NCBI RefSeq assembly: GCF_014203665.1
Contig: NZ_JACHJN010000018.1
Location: forward strand, 1-60,137
Source: Saccharothrix tamanrassetensis
Lineage (GTDB): Bacteria; Actinomycetota; Actinomycetes; Mycobacteriales; Pseudonocardiaceae
Direction of reading: 5' to 3'
Length of the DNA: 60,137 nucleotides
The notes beneath the pieces are model-generated. The model made no database searches. It saw only the letters and a program-made list of their open reading frames with translations, and had not been told where the DNA came from. How positions within the stretch are numbered: position 1 is the first letter of the stretch; each line of letters begins with the position of its first letter. This document shows positions 39,126 to 49,382 of the stretch, in pieces. The position numbers and the translations under genes were made by a program.

Positions 39126-42100
39126 ATGTCGACGTTCGACGCTGTCCGGGATTCGTCCGCGGTGGCGATCGTGGGGGTGGGGTGTCGGCTGCCCGGTGGC
39201 GTGCAGTCGCTGGACGGGTTGTGGGAGGTGCTGGACGGCGGCGTGGACCTGGTCGGGACGGTGCCCGCGTCCCGGTTCGACAGCGTGGCGTTCGTGTCCG
39301 GGGGTGGTGTGCGGCCTGGGAAGTCGTACACGGCCGCAGGCGGTTTCCTGGACGACGTCGCCGGGTTCGACGCGGGGTTCTTCGGGATCTCGCCGAAGGA
39401 GGCTTCGCGGGTCGACCCACAGCACCGACTGGTGTTGGAGTGCGCGGTGGAGGCGTTGGACGACGCCGGGATCGCCGCAGCGGACCTGGCGGGCGGCGAT
39501 ACCGCCGTGCTGATCGGGGTGTCCTCGCACGACTACGGCGACCTGCAAATGCAGCGATCGCGTTCACTCAACCCGTATTCGTTGAGCGGGACAGCGGCCT
39601 GCAACGCGGCCAACCGAGTGTCCTACGCGCTGGACCTGCACGGCGAGTCGGCGGCGGTGGACACGGCCTGCTCGTCGGCGTTGGTGGCGGTGCACCGGGC
39701 GTGCGAGGTGCTGCGGTCGGGGCGCAGCGGCCTGGCGCTGGCCGGCGGGGTGAACGTGCTGCTGAGCCCGTCCGGGTTCATCGGGTTCTCGCAGGCGTCG
39801 ATGCTGTCGCCGACCGGGCGCTGCCGGCCGTTCTCCGCCCGCGCGGACGGCTTCGTGCGCGCCGAGGGTGCGGGGGTGCTGGTGCTCAAGCCGTTGGCGG
39901 CTGCGCTGGCCGACGGTGACCGGGTGCACGCGGTGATCGCGGCGAGCGGCACCAACACCGACGGCCGCACCGGCGGGTTGGCGCTGCCCAACCCCCGGGC
40001 GCAGGCCGACCTGTTGGAACGGGTGTACAGCGAGGCGGACGTCGCACCGGAGGACGTGGCCTACGTCGAGGCGCACGGTACCGGCACGCAGGCCGGTGAT
40101 CCGATCGAGTGCGCGGCGCTGGGCCAGGTGTTGGGACGGCGGCGCAACGGTGCAGGCCCGTTGCCGATCGGGTCGGTGAAGTCCAACCTGGGTCACCTGG
40201 AGGCCGCCGCGGGGGTGCCGGGACTGCTCAAGGCGGTGCTGGTGCTGCGCGAGCGGCGGATCCCCGCGACGCTGCACCTCGACGAGCCGCACCCCGAGAT
40301 CGACTTCACCGGTCTGGGGCTGCGCCCGGTCGGCAACTCCTCGCCCTTGCCCTCGGGTGACGGACCCGCGGTGGTCGGGGTCAGCGGGTTCGGGTTCGGC
40401 GGGGTCAACGCCCACCTGGTGCTCACCGACGCGCCCCCGTTGCCCGCTTCGGACGTCGTGCCCCACGGCGCCTTGCCGGTCCTGGTCACCGCCCACACCG
40501 CCGAAGCGCTGACCGAGGCGGCTCGGCGATGGGCGGACCTGCTGGAGCGGACCGAGCCGGCCCGGTTCCACGACATCGCGTACACCTCGTGCCGGCGGCG
40601 GGGCAAGCACGGGCAGCGCATCGCGGTGCTGGCGACCGACCCCGGGCAGGCCGCTTCGGCACTGCGGGCGCTGGCCGACGGGGACGCGGTCCACGACGGG
40701 GCCGCCGCAGGGGCGGTTGCCGAGGGGCGCATCGGTTTCGTCTTCGACGGCAACGGCTCGCAGTGGGCCGGGATGGGCCGCGAACTGCTCGCGGAGGACC
40801 CCGCGTTCCGCGCCGAGGTCACCCTCTTGGACGAGGTGCTGACCCCGTTGCTGGGCTGGTCGGTGTCCGCCGAACTCGGCACGCCCGACCCCCGGCGGTG
40901 GGAGCGCACCGAGGTCGCGCAGCCGCTGCTGTTCGTGGTGCAGGCGGGGCTGGTCGCGGCACTGGCGGCGCGGGGCGTCACGCCGGCGGCGGTGACCGGG
41001 CACAGCGTGGGCGAGGTGGCCGCCGCCTACTGCGCCGGGGCGCTGGACCGGGCCGCCGCGTGCCGGGTGATCGCCGAGCGCAGCCGTGCCCAGGCCGCCA
41101 CCGCCGGCACCGGGCGGATGGCCGCGATCGGCTTGGACGCCTCGAGCGCCGAACTTCTGCTGGCGGAGACGGGCTGGGCCGGAAAGGTGTGGGTCGCCGC
41201 GGTGAACAGCCCGCGTGACGTCACCGTGTCCGGCGCGGCAGAGGCCCTGGCGGCCTTGGCCGGGGTCGCGCAGGAACGCGGGGTGTTCTTCCGCGACCTG
41301 GAGTTGGACTACCCGTTCCACAGCCCGGTGATGGACGCGCTGCGCGACGACCTGATGACCGCACTGTCCACAATGGACTATGAGAGGTCTTCGATCCCCC
41401 TGGTGTCCACGGTCACCGGCGAGGTGGTCGACGGTGCGAGGCTGGACGCGGAGTACTGGTGGCGCAACGTCCGCCATCCGGTGCTGTTCGCCGACGCGGT
41501 CACCGCGCTGGTTCGGCGGCAGGGGTGCGACGTGCTGGTGGAGATCGGCCCTCATCCGGTCCTGGGCGCCTACCTGCGCCGCGTCACGGCCGACTCGGCC
41601 GCGCCGGTCGCGATCGTGCCCACCACCACCCGCGCGGTGGCCGGGACCACGGCGCTGGACGCCGCGCAGGCCAAGCTGCTGGCCGTCGGCGCGGGCGTGG
41701 ACTGGACCGCGTTCTTCCCCCGACCGGGCCGCGTCGCGGACCTGCCCGCCCTCCCCTGGCAGCGCGAGCGGCACTGGAACGGCCACCCGGAGTGGTGGCT
41801 GGAAGGACCGGTGCGGGACGCCCAGCACCGGTCCAACCCGCTGCTGGGCGACCGGCACCCCGGCCCGGACCCGGTGTGGTCCCACGCCCTCGACCCGGAC
41901 CGGCTGGGCTGGCTGGCCGACCACCGGGTCGGCGACGCCGTGGTGATGCCCGCCGCGGGACACCTCGACCTGGCGCTGGCCGCCGGTCGGGAGCTGTTCG
42001 ACGGACCGGTGGAGCTGGTCCGCGTGGCGATCGGGCGGGCGCTGTCCCTGCCGTGGGACGACCGGGACGATGCGGACGATCCGGTCCACCTGCACACCGC

Positions 42101-45100
42101 GGTGGGCCGGGACGCGGGCCTGACGGTGTCCGCCCGCACCGGGGGCCACGGGGACTGGACCGACCACGTCCGGGGCCGGGTCCGCAGGTTGTTCGCCGAA
42201 CGGCCGCCCGCGCTGGACGTGCCGGCGGTCGCCGCGCGCCTGGCGCGGACCATCACCGCCGAGGAGCACTACGCGGCCTGTGCCCGAGCCGGGTTGCCCT
42301 ACGGACCGGCGTTCCGGACCGTGACGCGGCTGCGCGCCGGGGACGACGAGGTACTCGCCGAGTACACCGCCACGGTCGAGCCCGACGGCCGACACCAGGC
42401 GCACCCGACCCTGCTGGACGGCGCGTTGCAGGCGGTGCTGCTCCTGGTCTGCCGCACCGCCGATCCGGTCGCGTACCTGCCGGTGGGGTTCGACGCGGTC
42501 CGCTGCTGGGAGCCGATGCCCGCCAGCGGGGTGGTCCACGTGCGGCTCCGCGCCGCCGATCACCGGGAGGTGCGGTGGGACCTCGTGATCACCGATCCCG
42601 GCGGTGCCGTGGCGTTGGAGCTGTCGGGTTGTCGGGCACGCCGCTTCGCCGACGCCCGCCCGGCTGCCCGGACGTGGCTGGTGGAAACCCTCCGGGCGGC
42701 TCCACTGCCCGGCACACCCGCCGCCCCCAGCCCGCTGCCCGCGCCGCCTGCGGTGATGGCCGCCGCCGCGCCGGCCCTCGCCGCGCTGAGCGAGCAGTGG
42801 CAACCTCACGTCTTCGCCGACCTGCGCCTGCGCACGGCAGAGATGGTGGCGCACTTCACCGCCGCCGCCCTGCGGGAAGTGCTGCCCGACCGGGCCGACG
42901 TCACGATCACCGCCCTGACCGACGCCGGTGTGCTGCCCGAGCACCACCGGGTGCTCGCGGTCCTGATCGACCTGGCCGTGCGGCACGGCCTGCTCACCAC
43001 CGCCGGCGCACAACGCTGGACGTGGGGCGCGGAACCGAGGGCGCACGAGGTGTTCCAAGCCGCGCTGGCCGACCACCCGCAGGAGGCCACCGCACACCTC
43101 GCCCACGGCGTGTGCGGGCGGCACCTGGCGGCCGTGCTCCGCGGGGAGCGCGATCCGCTGGACCTGCTGTTCGCCGAGCCGGACACCCTCGCCGCACGCC
43201 TGTACGACAGCTCCGGCCTGCTGCGCCACCACAACCGGGTGGCCGCCGAGCTGGTGCGGGCCCTGGTCGCCGAGTGGCCCGCCGACCGGCCGCTGCGGGT
43301 CCTGGAGGTCGGTGCCGGCACCGGAGGTGTGACCGCCTCGCTGTTGCCGCTGCTGCCGGCCGACCGCACCCACTACACCTACACCGACGTCTCCCCCGCG
43401 TTCTTCCCCGCAGCCGCGGAACGCTTCGCCGCCTTCGACTTCCTCGACCACCGCGTGCTGGACCTCGACGCAGACCCCGCCGGGCAGGGCTTCACCCCCG
43501 GCTCGTTCGACCTGGTGGTCGCCGCCAACGTGCTGCACGCCACCCGCGACCTGACCCGCGCCCTGCACCGGGTGCGTGAGCTGCTCGCCGAGGGCGGGCA
43601 ACTGCTGGCACTGGAGTTCCACGACCTCGACGGGCTGGCGGCGACCTTCGGCCTGCTGCGCTCCTTCTGGGAGATCGAGGACCCCGGCCTGCGCCCCCTC
43701 GGTCCGGTGCCCGCGAGGGAGAGCTGGCCGGGGTTGTTGGCGGGCTGCGGCTTCCGCGACGTCGTGCAGACCGAGGACGACACCTGCGGTGGCCACTCCG
43801 TGTTCCTCGCCGCGCGGGGCGACCGGCCCGCGCCCGTCGCGGTGACCGCGCCCGATCCCGTCGTCGCGGGCACCCGGCGGTGGCTGATCGGTCGGCTGCC
43901 CGGTGCGGGCAGTCCCCCGGTGTCCGAGCAGGACGTGCTGGGCGCGCTCGGCGCTGCCGAGGCGCACCACGTCGTCGTCGAGGAGGACGCCCGCGGGTGG
44001 ACCGCGCTGCTGTCGGGGGCGCGCGGCCCGGTCGAGGTCGTGCTGCTGGCCGGCACGTCCGAGGACGTCACGTCGTCCGAGGTGACCGAGCAGGCGGTGC
44101 GGCACTGCGCGGTGTTGCGCGCGCTGGCCGCCTCGGAGGTGTCCGAGCACGTCGAGGTCACGGTGTGGGTGGTGGTTCCCGCGCACCAGGGCAGCGCTCC
44201 CGTGCTGCCCGCAAGCGCGGCGGCCCTGTGGGGTGCGGCGCGGACGCTGGCCAACGAGCACCCCCGGTTGACCACGCGGCGGGTGGCCCTCGCCGGGACC
44301 GGCGGTGCCCTGGTCGGTCACCTCGTGCGGGAGTTGTCGGCACGGTCCGATGACGACGAGGTCCTGCTCACCGCGGGCGGGCGTTTCGTCCCCCGCCTCC
44401 ACGCGCCGGTCGACTCGCTCGTGCCGTCGCGCGGCTCCTACACCCTCACCCTGTCCGACCACGGCCCCCGCTACCGCCTGGGTTGGCGGGAGGCGGCTGT
44501 GCCCGCGCCCGGAAGGGGCGAGGTGGTGGTCGCGGTCGAGGCCGCCGCGCTGAACTACCGCGACGTCATGATCGCCACCGGACTGGTGCCGGCTCCCCCG
44601 CGCCGCCGGTCGGACACGGCCGAGGTCGGGTTCGAGTGCGCCGGCGAGGTGGTCGCGGTCGGCGCGGGCGTCACCGGCACCACCCGCGGTGATCGGGTGG
44701 TCTGCGTGACGACGGGGTGCTTCGGCTCCCACGTCGTGGTGCCCGTCGAGCAGACCCTGCCGGTGCCGGCGCAGACGTCCTGTGCCGAGGCCGTGACCCT
44801 GCCGCTGGTGGCGTTGACCGTGCACCACGCCCTGCACCGGCTGGCACGCCTGACAGCCGGCGAGACGGTGCTGGTGCACGGCGCGGCCGGCGGAGTCGGC
44901 CTGGCCGCCCTCCAGTACGCCCGGCACGTCGGCGCCCACGTCATCGCCACCGCGGGCACCCCCGCCAAGCGCGACCTGCTGCACCTGCTCGGCGTCGAAC
45001 ACGTGCTGGACTCCCGCAGCCTGCACTTCGCCGACCAAGTCCGCGACCTCACCGACGACCGAGGCGTGGACGTGGTGCTCAACTCCCTCGCCGGCGAAGC

Positions 45101-46592
45101 CATGGTCCGCGGACTGGAAGTGGTCAAGCCGCACGGCCGGTTCGTGGAGCTGGGCAAGCGCGACTTCCTCGCCGACACCTCGCTGCCGCTGGCACCGTTC
45201 ACCGAGAACCTGTCGCTGTTCAGCGTGGACCTCTCCGCCGCTTTCACCGAACCCGAGCACATGGCGACGGCCCTGGCGGAGGTGGACGGGGCGATCCGCT
45301 CCGGGACCTACCGAACGCTGCCCTACCGCGTCTACCCCGCCGGGCGCATCCGCGAGGCGTTCACCTGCGTGCAGCACTCCCGGCACACCGGCAAGGTCGT
45401 GATCACCTTCGACGAACCCGTCCCCGTCGCGGCGCAGCCCGTCCCGGCGGTTCTCGACGCCGACGCGGCCTACCTGATCACCGGCGGCCTGGGCGGGTTC
45501 GGCGCGGCCACCGCCCGACACCTGGCCGCCCGCGGCGCCCGCCACCTGATCCTGATCGGCCGACGCGGCCTGGGCACACCGGGGGCGCCCGGGCTCGTGG
45601 CGGCCCTGCGGGCGCTCGGCGCGCACGTCGAGGCGCACGCCGCCGACGCCGCCGACCCCGCCGCGATCGGCCGCGTCCTGGCCGGTCTGGACGCCTCCGG
45701 TCGACGGCTCGCCGGGGTGGTGCACGCGGCCATGGTCCTGCACGACGCGCCGTTGGTCGACCTCACCGACGACCGGCTGCGGACCGTGCTGGCGCCCAAG
45801 CTGACCGCCGGACACCTGCTCGACCGGCTCACCCGCCACCGCGAGCTGGACTTCTTCGTCGTCTACAGCTCGGTGGCCTCGTGCCTGGGCAACGTCCGCC
45901 AAGCACCTTACGTCGCGGCCAACGCCGCGCTGGAAGCGCTGGTCCGCGACCGTCGCAGGTCCGGGCTTCCGGGCCTGGCCGTCCAGTGGGGCGGCATCGG
46001 CGACACCGGCTACGTCCACCGCACCGGTCGCATCGAGGAACTGGGCAGGCTGTTCGACGTGATGCCCGTGGCCGAGGCCCTGCGGGAGCTGGACGACCTG
46101 CTGGACCGGCCCGATGCCGAGGTCGTGGTGGTCGGCGACATCCACTGGGACCGGGTGGCGCGGTTCCTGCCCGCCTTCGCCGCGCCGCGGACCGCCGCGG
46201 TGCTGTCCACCGAGGAGGACACCGCCGCCGACCGGCTGCGCGGCGCGCTGGCCGAGGCCGACCACGCCGAGGCCCACGCGCTCATCGAGGACGCCCTGAC
46301 CGTGCTGCTCGCCCGGGTCCTGCAGACCAGCCCCGATCGCGTCGACCGGCGCCGCCGGCTCGACCAGCTAGGCGTGGACTCCCTGCTGGCCGCCGAGTTC
46401 ACCACCGCGGTGAACCGGAGCCTGGGCTGCCACGTGGCCGTGGTCGAGATGGTCGGCGCTCCCAGCGTGACCGCGCTGGCGCAACGCCTGCACACCCGGC
46501 TCGGGCGGTCCGCGCCCGGCACCGACACCCCCGCCACCGGCGGCAGCGACATCCCCGACCAGCGTCCCGCCGCGCAGGCCGGACCGCGGTGA
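39126..46592 (+). CDS. Single-module highly reducing type I PKS (KS-AT-DH-MT-ER-KR-ACP)
   Basis: A 2488-residue synthase with every domain complete: KS (Cys182 in DTACSSALVAV; EAHGTGTQAGDP; KSNLGHLEAAAG), AT (GNGSQWAGMG, Ser627 in GHSVGEVAA, selectivity region YPFHSPVMD), DH (HRVGDAVVMP near 934 and LLDGALQ), C-methyltransferase (VLEVGAGTGGVTA near 1392, ANVLHATRDL), ER (LVHGAAGGVGLAALQ near 1916), KR (GGLGGFG near 2115, Tyr2262 in APYVAANAAL), ACP (Ser2419 in LGVDSLLAA). The order equals fungal highly reducing iterative PKSs such as LovB-type enzymes, rare in bacteria. ATG at 39126 follows GATGAGG; GTG at 39120 is less likely. A thioesterase and exporter follow in operon. Confidence 0.95.
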   Translation: MSTFDAVRDSSAVAIVGVGCRLPGGVQSLDGLWEVLDGGVDLVGTVPASRFDSVAFVSGGGVRPGKSYTAAGGFLDDVAGFDAGFFGISPKEASRVDPQHRLVLECAVEALDDAGIAAADLAGGDTAVLIGVSSHDYGDLQMQRSRSLNPYSLSGTAACNAANRVSYALDLHGESAAVDTACSSALVAVHRACEVLRSGRSGLALAGGVNVLLSPSGFIGFSQASMLSPTGRCRPFSARADGFVRAEGAGVLVLKPLAAALADGDRVHAVIAASGTNTDGRTGGLALPNPRAQADLLERVYSEADVAPEDVAYVEAHGTGTQAGDPIECAALGQVLGRRRNGAGPLPIGSVKSNLGHLEAAAGVPGLLKAVLVLRERRIPATLHLDEPHPEIDFTGLGLRPVGNSSPLPSGDGPAVVGVSGFGFGGVNAHLVLTDAPPLPASDVVPHGALPVLVTAHTAEALTEAARRWADLLERTEPARFHDIAYTSCRRRGKHGQRIAVLATDPGQAASALRALADGDAVHDGAAAGAVAEGRIGFVFDGNGSQWAGMGRELLAEDPAFRAEVTLLDEVLTPLLGWSVSAELGTPDPRRWERTEVAQPLLFVVQAGLVAALAARGVTPAAVTGHSVGEVAAAYCAGALDRAAACRVIAERSRAQAATAGTGRMAAIGLDASSAELLLAETGWAGKVWVAAVNSPRDVTVSGAAEALAALAGVAQERGVFFRDLELDYPFHSPVMDALRDDLMTALSTMDYERSSIPLVSTVTGEVVDGARLDAEYWWRNVRHPVLFADAVTALVRRQGCDVLVEIGPHPVLGAYLRRVTADSAAPVAIVPTTTRAVAGTTALDAAQAKLLAVGAGVDWTAFFPRPGRVADLPALPWQRERHWNGHPEWWLEGPVRDAQHRSNPLLGDRHPGPDPVWSHALDPDRLGWLADHRVGDAVVMPAAGHLDLALAAGRELFDGPVELVRVAIGRALSLPWDDRDDADDPVHLHTAVGRDAGLTVSARTGGHGDWTDHVRGRVRRLFAERPPALDVPAVAARLARTITAEEHYAACARAGLPYGPAFRTVTRLRAGDDEVLAEYTATVEPDGRHQAHPTLLDGALQAVLLLVCRTADPVAYLPVGFDAVRCWEPMPASGVVHVRLRAADHREVRWDLVITDPGGAVALELSGCRARRFADARPAARTWLVETLRAAPLPGTPAAPSPLPAPPAVMAAAAPALAALSEQWQPHVFADLRLRTAEMVAHFTAAALREVLPDRADVTITALTDAGVLPEHHRVLAVLIDLAVRHGLLTTAGAQRWTWGAEPRAHEVFQAALADHPQEATAHLAHGVCGRHLAAVLRGERDPLDLLFAEPDTLAARLYDSSGLLRHHNRVAAELVRALVAEWPADRPLRVLEVGAGTGGVTASLLPLLPADRTHYTYTDVSPAFFPAAAERFAAFDFLDHRVLDLDADPAGQGFTPGSFDLVVAANVLHATRDLTRALHRVRELLAEGGQLLALEFHDLDGLAATFGLLRSFWEIEDPGLRPLGPVPARESWPGLLAGCGFRDVVQTEDDTCGGHSVFLAARGDRPAPVAVTAPDPVVAGTRRWLIGRLPGAGSPPVSEQDVLGALGAAEAHHVVVEEDARGWTALLSGARGPVEVVLLAGTSEDVTSSEVTEQAVRHCAVLRALAASEVSEHVEVTVWVVVPAHQGSAPVLPASAAALWGAARTLANEHPRLTTRRVALAGTGGALVGHLVRELSARSDDDEVLLTAGGRFVPRLHAPVDSLVPSRGSYTLTLSDHGPRYRLGWREAAVPAPGRGEVVVAVEAAALNYRDVMIATGLVPAPPRRRSDTAEVGFECAGEVVAVGAGVTGTTRGDRVVCVTTGCFGSHVVVPVEQTLPVPAQTSCAEAVTLPLVALTVHHALHRLARLTAGETVLVHGAAGGVGLAALQYARHVGAHVIATAGTPAKRDLLHLLGVEHVLDSRSLHFADQVRDLTDDRGVDVVLNSLAGEAMVRGLEVVKPHGRFVELGKRDFLADTSLPLAPFTENLSLFSVDLSAAFTEPEHMATALAEVDGAIRSGTYRTLPYRVYPAGRIREAFTCVQHSRHTGKVVITFDEPVPVAAQPVPAVLDADAAYLITGGLGGFGAATARHLAARGARHLILIGRRGLGTPGAPGLVAALRALGAHVEAHAADAADPAAIGRVLAGLDASGRRLAGVVHAAMVLHDAPLVDLTDDRLRTVLAPKLTAGHLLDRLTRHRELDFFVVYSSVASCLGNVRQAPYVAANAALEALVRDRRRSGLPGLAVQWGGIGDTGYVHRTGRIEELGRLFDVMPVAEALRELDDLLDRPDAEVVVVGDIHWDRVARFLPAFAAPRTAAVLSTEEDTAADRLRGALAEADHAEAHALIEDALTVLLARVLQTSPDRVDRRRRLDQLGVDSLLAAEFTTAVNRSLGCHVAVVEMVGAPSVTALAQRLHTRLGRSAPGTDTPATGGSDIPDQRPAAQAGPR

Positions 46593-47353
46593 CGGCCGTC
46601 GTCGGCACGATCGCCGTGCTCACCCCCCGTCCGCATGCGCGGTGGCGGGCGTACTGCCTGCCACCCGCCGGGCTGGGAGCGGAGTTCTACCTGCCCTGGT
46701 GCGCGGTCCTCCCGCAGGACGTCGAACTGTGCGCGGTGCGGCTGCCCGGTCGCGGCCCGCTGGCCGACCACCCCTGCGCCACCGACACCCGCGCCCTCAC
46801 CGCCGCCCTGGCCGACCTCATCACCGCCCAGGCCGACCCCCGGCCGTTCACGCTGTTCGGTCACAGCCTCGGCGCCCTGCTCGCCTTCACCACCGCCTGC
46901 CGGCTGCAACGCGCCCACCGCCGCCCGCCGGCGCTGCTGGCCGTGTCCGGGTTCCCCCCACCCCAACTGGGCGCCTACCCCGCGATGGTGGGCGAACTGC
47001 TCGCCGCCGGGCACCTCGGCGCCGCCGAACTCCTCGGGTTCCGCGCGGACGCCCTCGACGACCCGGCGCGGCTGGCGACCGCGTACCTGCCCGTGGTGGG
47101 CGACCTCCTGTTGCTCCTGCAACACCGCCACCGCGACGAACCACCGCTGGACTGCGACCTCGCGGTCTACGGCGGCCACGACGACCCGGCGGCCACACCC
47201 GCCGAACTCGCGGCCTGGAACGACTTGGCCACCACCCCGACAACCCCGCGACTGTTCCCCGGCGGGCACACCTTCCCCGTCGCGCATGCCGAGGCCGTGA
47301 CCACCCGGCTGCACCAGGACCTGCGCACGGCAGTCGGGGAGCACGCCTCATGA
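46589..47353 (+). CDS. Type II thioesterase
   Basis: A 254-residue alpha/beta-hydrolase with the nucleophile Ser93 in FGHSLGALLAF, the C-terminal His in PGGHTFPVAHA, and opening RAYCLPPAGLGAEFYLPW, as in NRPS/PKS-associated editing thioesterases. GTG start overlaps the PKS stop by 4 bp. The PKS has no TE domain, so this protein may either hydrolyse the finished chain or only clean misprimed ACP. Confidence 0.9.
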   Translation: MTAVVGTIAVLTPRPHARWRAYCLPPAGLGAEFYLPWCAVLPQDVELCAVRLPGRGPLADHPCATDTRALTAALADLITAQADPRPFTLFGHSLGALLAFTTACRLQRAHRRPPALLAVSGFPPPQLGAYPAMVGELLAAGHLGAAELLGFRADALDDPARLATAYLPVVGDLLLLLQHRHRDEPPLDCDLAVYGGHDDPAATPAELAAWNDLATTPTTPRLFPGGHTFPVAHAEAVTTRLHQDLRTAVGEHAS

Positions 47354-48871
47354 CCGGCAGGTCCACCCCCGGCGGCGGACGGCGCTGGGCCGCCGCCGTC
47401 GTGGTCTGCTCGGGGGTGTTCCTGCTGGGCATGGACTTCACGGTGCTCAACGTCGCCATCCCCGACCTGCAACGCGACCTGGCGCCGTCCCTGTCCCAGG
47501 TGCAGTGGGTCGTCGACGGCTACGCCCTGGTCCTGGGCGGCACGGTGCTGGCCACCGGCGCGGTCACCGACCGGATCGGCCGCAGAAGGGCCTTCATCAC
47601 CGGACTGGCCCTGTGCGGCGCCACCGCAGCCTGCGGCGCGCTCGCCGCCCACCCCTGGCAGGTGATCGCGGCCCGCGGCGGCATGGGCGCCGGCGCGGCG
47701 CTGCTGATGCCTTCCACCCTGTCCATCATCACCACCCTGTTCCACGAGCCCGCGCTGCGTCGCCGCGCCATCGCCGGGTGGGCGGCCGCCGCCGGCGTCG
47801 GCGGGATGACCGGACCGGTCGTCTGCGGGTGGCTGGTGGCTGGTGGAACTGTTCTCCTGGCGGGCCGGGTTCTGGGCCACCGTGCCGCCGGCAGTGGTGG
47901 GAATCGTCACCGCGCTGCTGGTGGTGCCCGAATCACGCGCGCCGCGGACGGCTCGCGTCGACGCGCCGAGCGTGGTGCTGTCCGCAGCGAGCCTGTTGGC
48001 GCTGGTCTGGGCCATCATCGAGAGCCCCGGTCGCGGATGGACCGACACCTCCGTGCTCGCCGGCTACGTCGTGGCCGCGGTGCTGCTGACGGCGTTCGCC
48101 GCCCGGCGGGCCCGCGCCCGCCACCCGATGCTGCCCCCGGCACTGCTGCGCAAGCCACGCGTCGGCATGGCCGCCCTCGCCCTGGCGATGATGTCCTTCG
48201 CCTTGTACGGCGCACTTTTCGTCATCACGCTGTACTTGCAAGGGGTCCTGGAGTACGGCCCGTGGGAGGCCGGGCTGCGCACCCTGCCGCTGGCCGTCGC
48301 GCTCACCGCGGGCGCGGGCACCGCGCTGCCCCTGCTCTCCCGGCACGGCGAGAAGCCGCCGATCCTGGCGGGACTGGGAGTCGTCAGCGCCGCGTTCATC
48401 GCACTGTCCACAACGGACGCGGACTCCGGCTACCCGCACGTGTTGTTGTTCCAACTCGTCGCGGGATTCGGTGCGGGCCTCGTCGCGACCGCGGGCACCG
48501 AGACGGTCATGGCCGCGACCCCGGCGGACCGGGCCGCGCTGGGATCGGCGATCAACGACAGCACGCGACAGGTCGGCGCCTGCCTCGGCGTCGCGGTCCA
48601 AGGCTCGATCCTCGCCGCCGCCTCCACCGCACACCCACCGGCCGACGCCTCGTTCCCCGACGTCCGGACAGAGGCCGAGCACCTGCCCGAACCGCTGCGG
48701 ACCCGTTTCCTGGACGACGCCCGGGAAGCCTTCATCGACGGCATGACCTCCGCCGCCACCGTCGCCGCAATCGTCACCATCGCGGCCGCCGCGCTCATCT
48801 GGCGCTTCCTGCCCCACACCGCTCGACCACTGCCGAGAACCCCGGCGCACCACGACGACAGCGCCTGTTGA
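47350..48871 (+). pseudogene. DHA2 (EmrB/QacA) MFS exporter disrupted by a 7-bp tandem duplication
   Basis: Frame 1 from ATG 47350 encodes the first third of a 14-helix exporter (LLGMDFTVLNVAIPDLQ, the family's first helix; GAVTDRIGRRRAFITGL, motif A). At 47832-47845 GCTGGTG occurs twice in tandem; removing one copy restores VCGWLVELFSWRAGFWATV without a break, and the remaining two thirds run in the shifted frame to 48871. As sequenced the protein would end in nonsense sequence. It overlaps the thioesterase by 4 bp and is the natural exporter for the PKS product. Recent lesion, reversible slippage or sequencing error. Confidence 0.82.
47832..47845 (+). repeat. Tandem GCTGGTG x2 causing +1 frameshift
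   Basis: Two perfect head-to-tail copies of a 7-mer inside the exporter gene. One copy maintains the frame, two break it. The change equals a single slipped-strand event. Confidence 0.85.
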
Positions 48872-49382
48872 GGTCGGACATACCGACCTCTCCCGAGGAC
48901 ATCAGCATGACAGTCCAGCAACTCGACTCCACAGAACCCAGGGCACATCAGAGTCGCCGTGGTCAGGTGGATGCCGCCCGCAGTCGGGGTGGGGCTTTTG
49001 TTGCCGAGGGCGAAGTCCACCGTTTCGGGTCGGTGTTCGGACAGGGCCGGGACGTCGTGGGTCAGGTATCGGTCGACCGGGTTGCCCGGTGGAGTTCCGG
49101 GCGGCGGGGCGGCAGCCTCAGTTGGGCGTAGTCCCAGTCGTCGCTGAGGTCGACGTCCGCGACGTCGGTGTCCGCGGGGCGGGTCTGCGCCATACACGAC
49201 GTGAGGACAACCGTGCACGTTCACCGCAGCGATTGCCCTGTGGGCGCTACGGTCGCGAGCGCACAGCCAACCGGGCTTGCCTTCCATCCGGCGGTCCGGA
49301 CGGTCATCCCGATCGCCGAAGCGACCGGACACCGGGGTGCGGGTGACGAGTGAGGTCATCCGGTGTCCGGTCGCGAACAGGA
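48872..49382. other. Intergenic stretch with two tiny possible ORF remnants
   Basis: At 48907 a short plus-strand start (MTVQQLDSTEPRAHQ, GAGGA upstream) runs into unrelated sequence. On the minus strand a 43-codon ORF (49062-49193) begins MAQTRPADTDVADVDLSDDW and ends early, while a second frame continues with RYLTHDVPALSEHRPETVD and GNKSPTPTAGG. It looks like one small gene with a frameshift. I recognise neither; a truncated peptide precursor cannot be excluded. Confidence 0.25.

Noticed and set aside
39564..46277. 2237-codon minus-strand frame opposite the reducing PKS
   Set aside because: Length is caused by G/C third positions on the plus strand; composition is Gly/Arg/His-rich with no fold signature.
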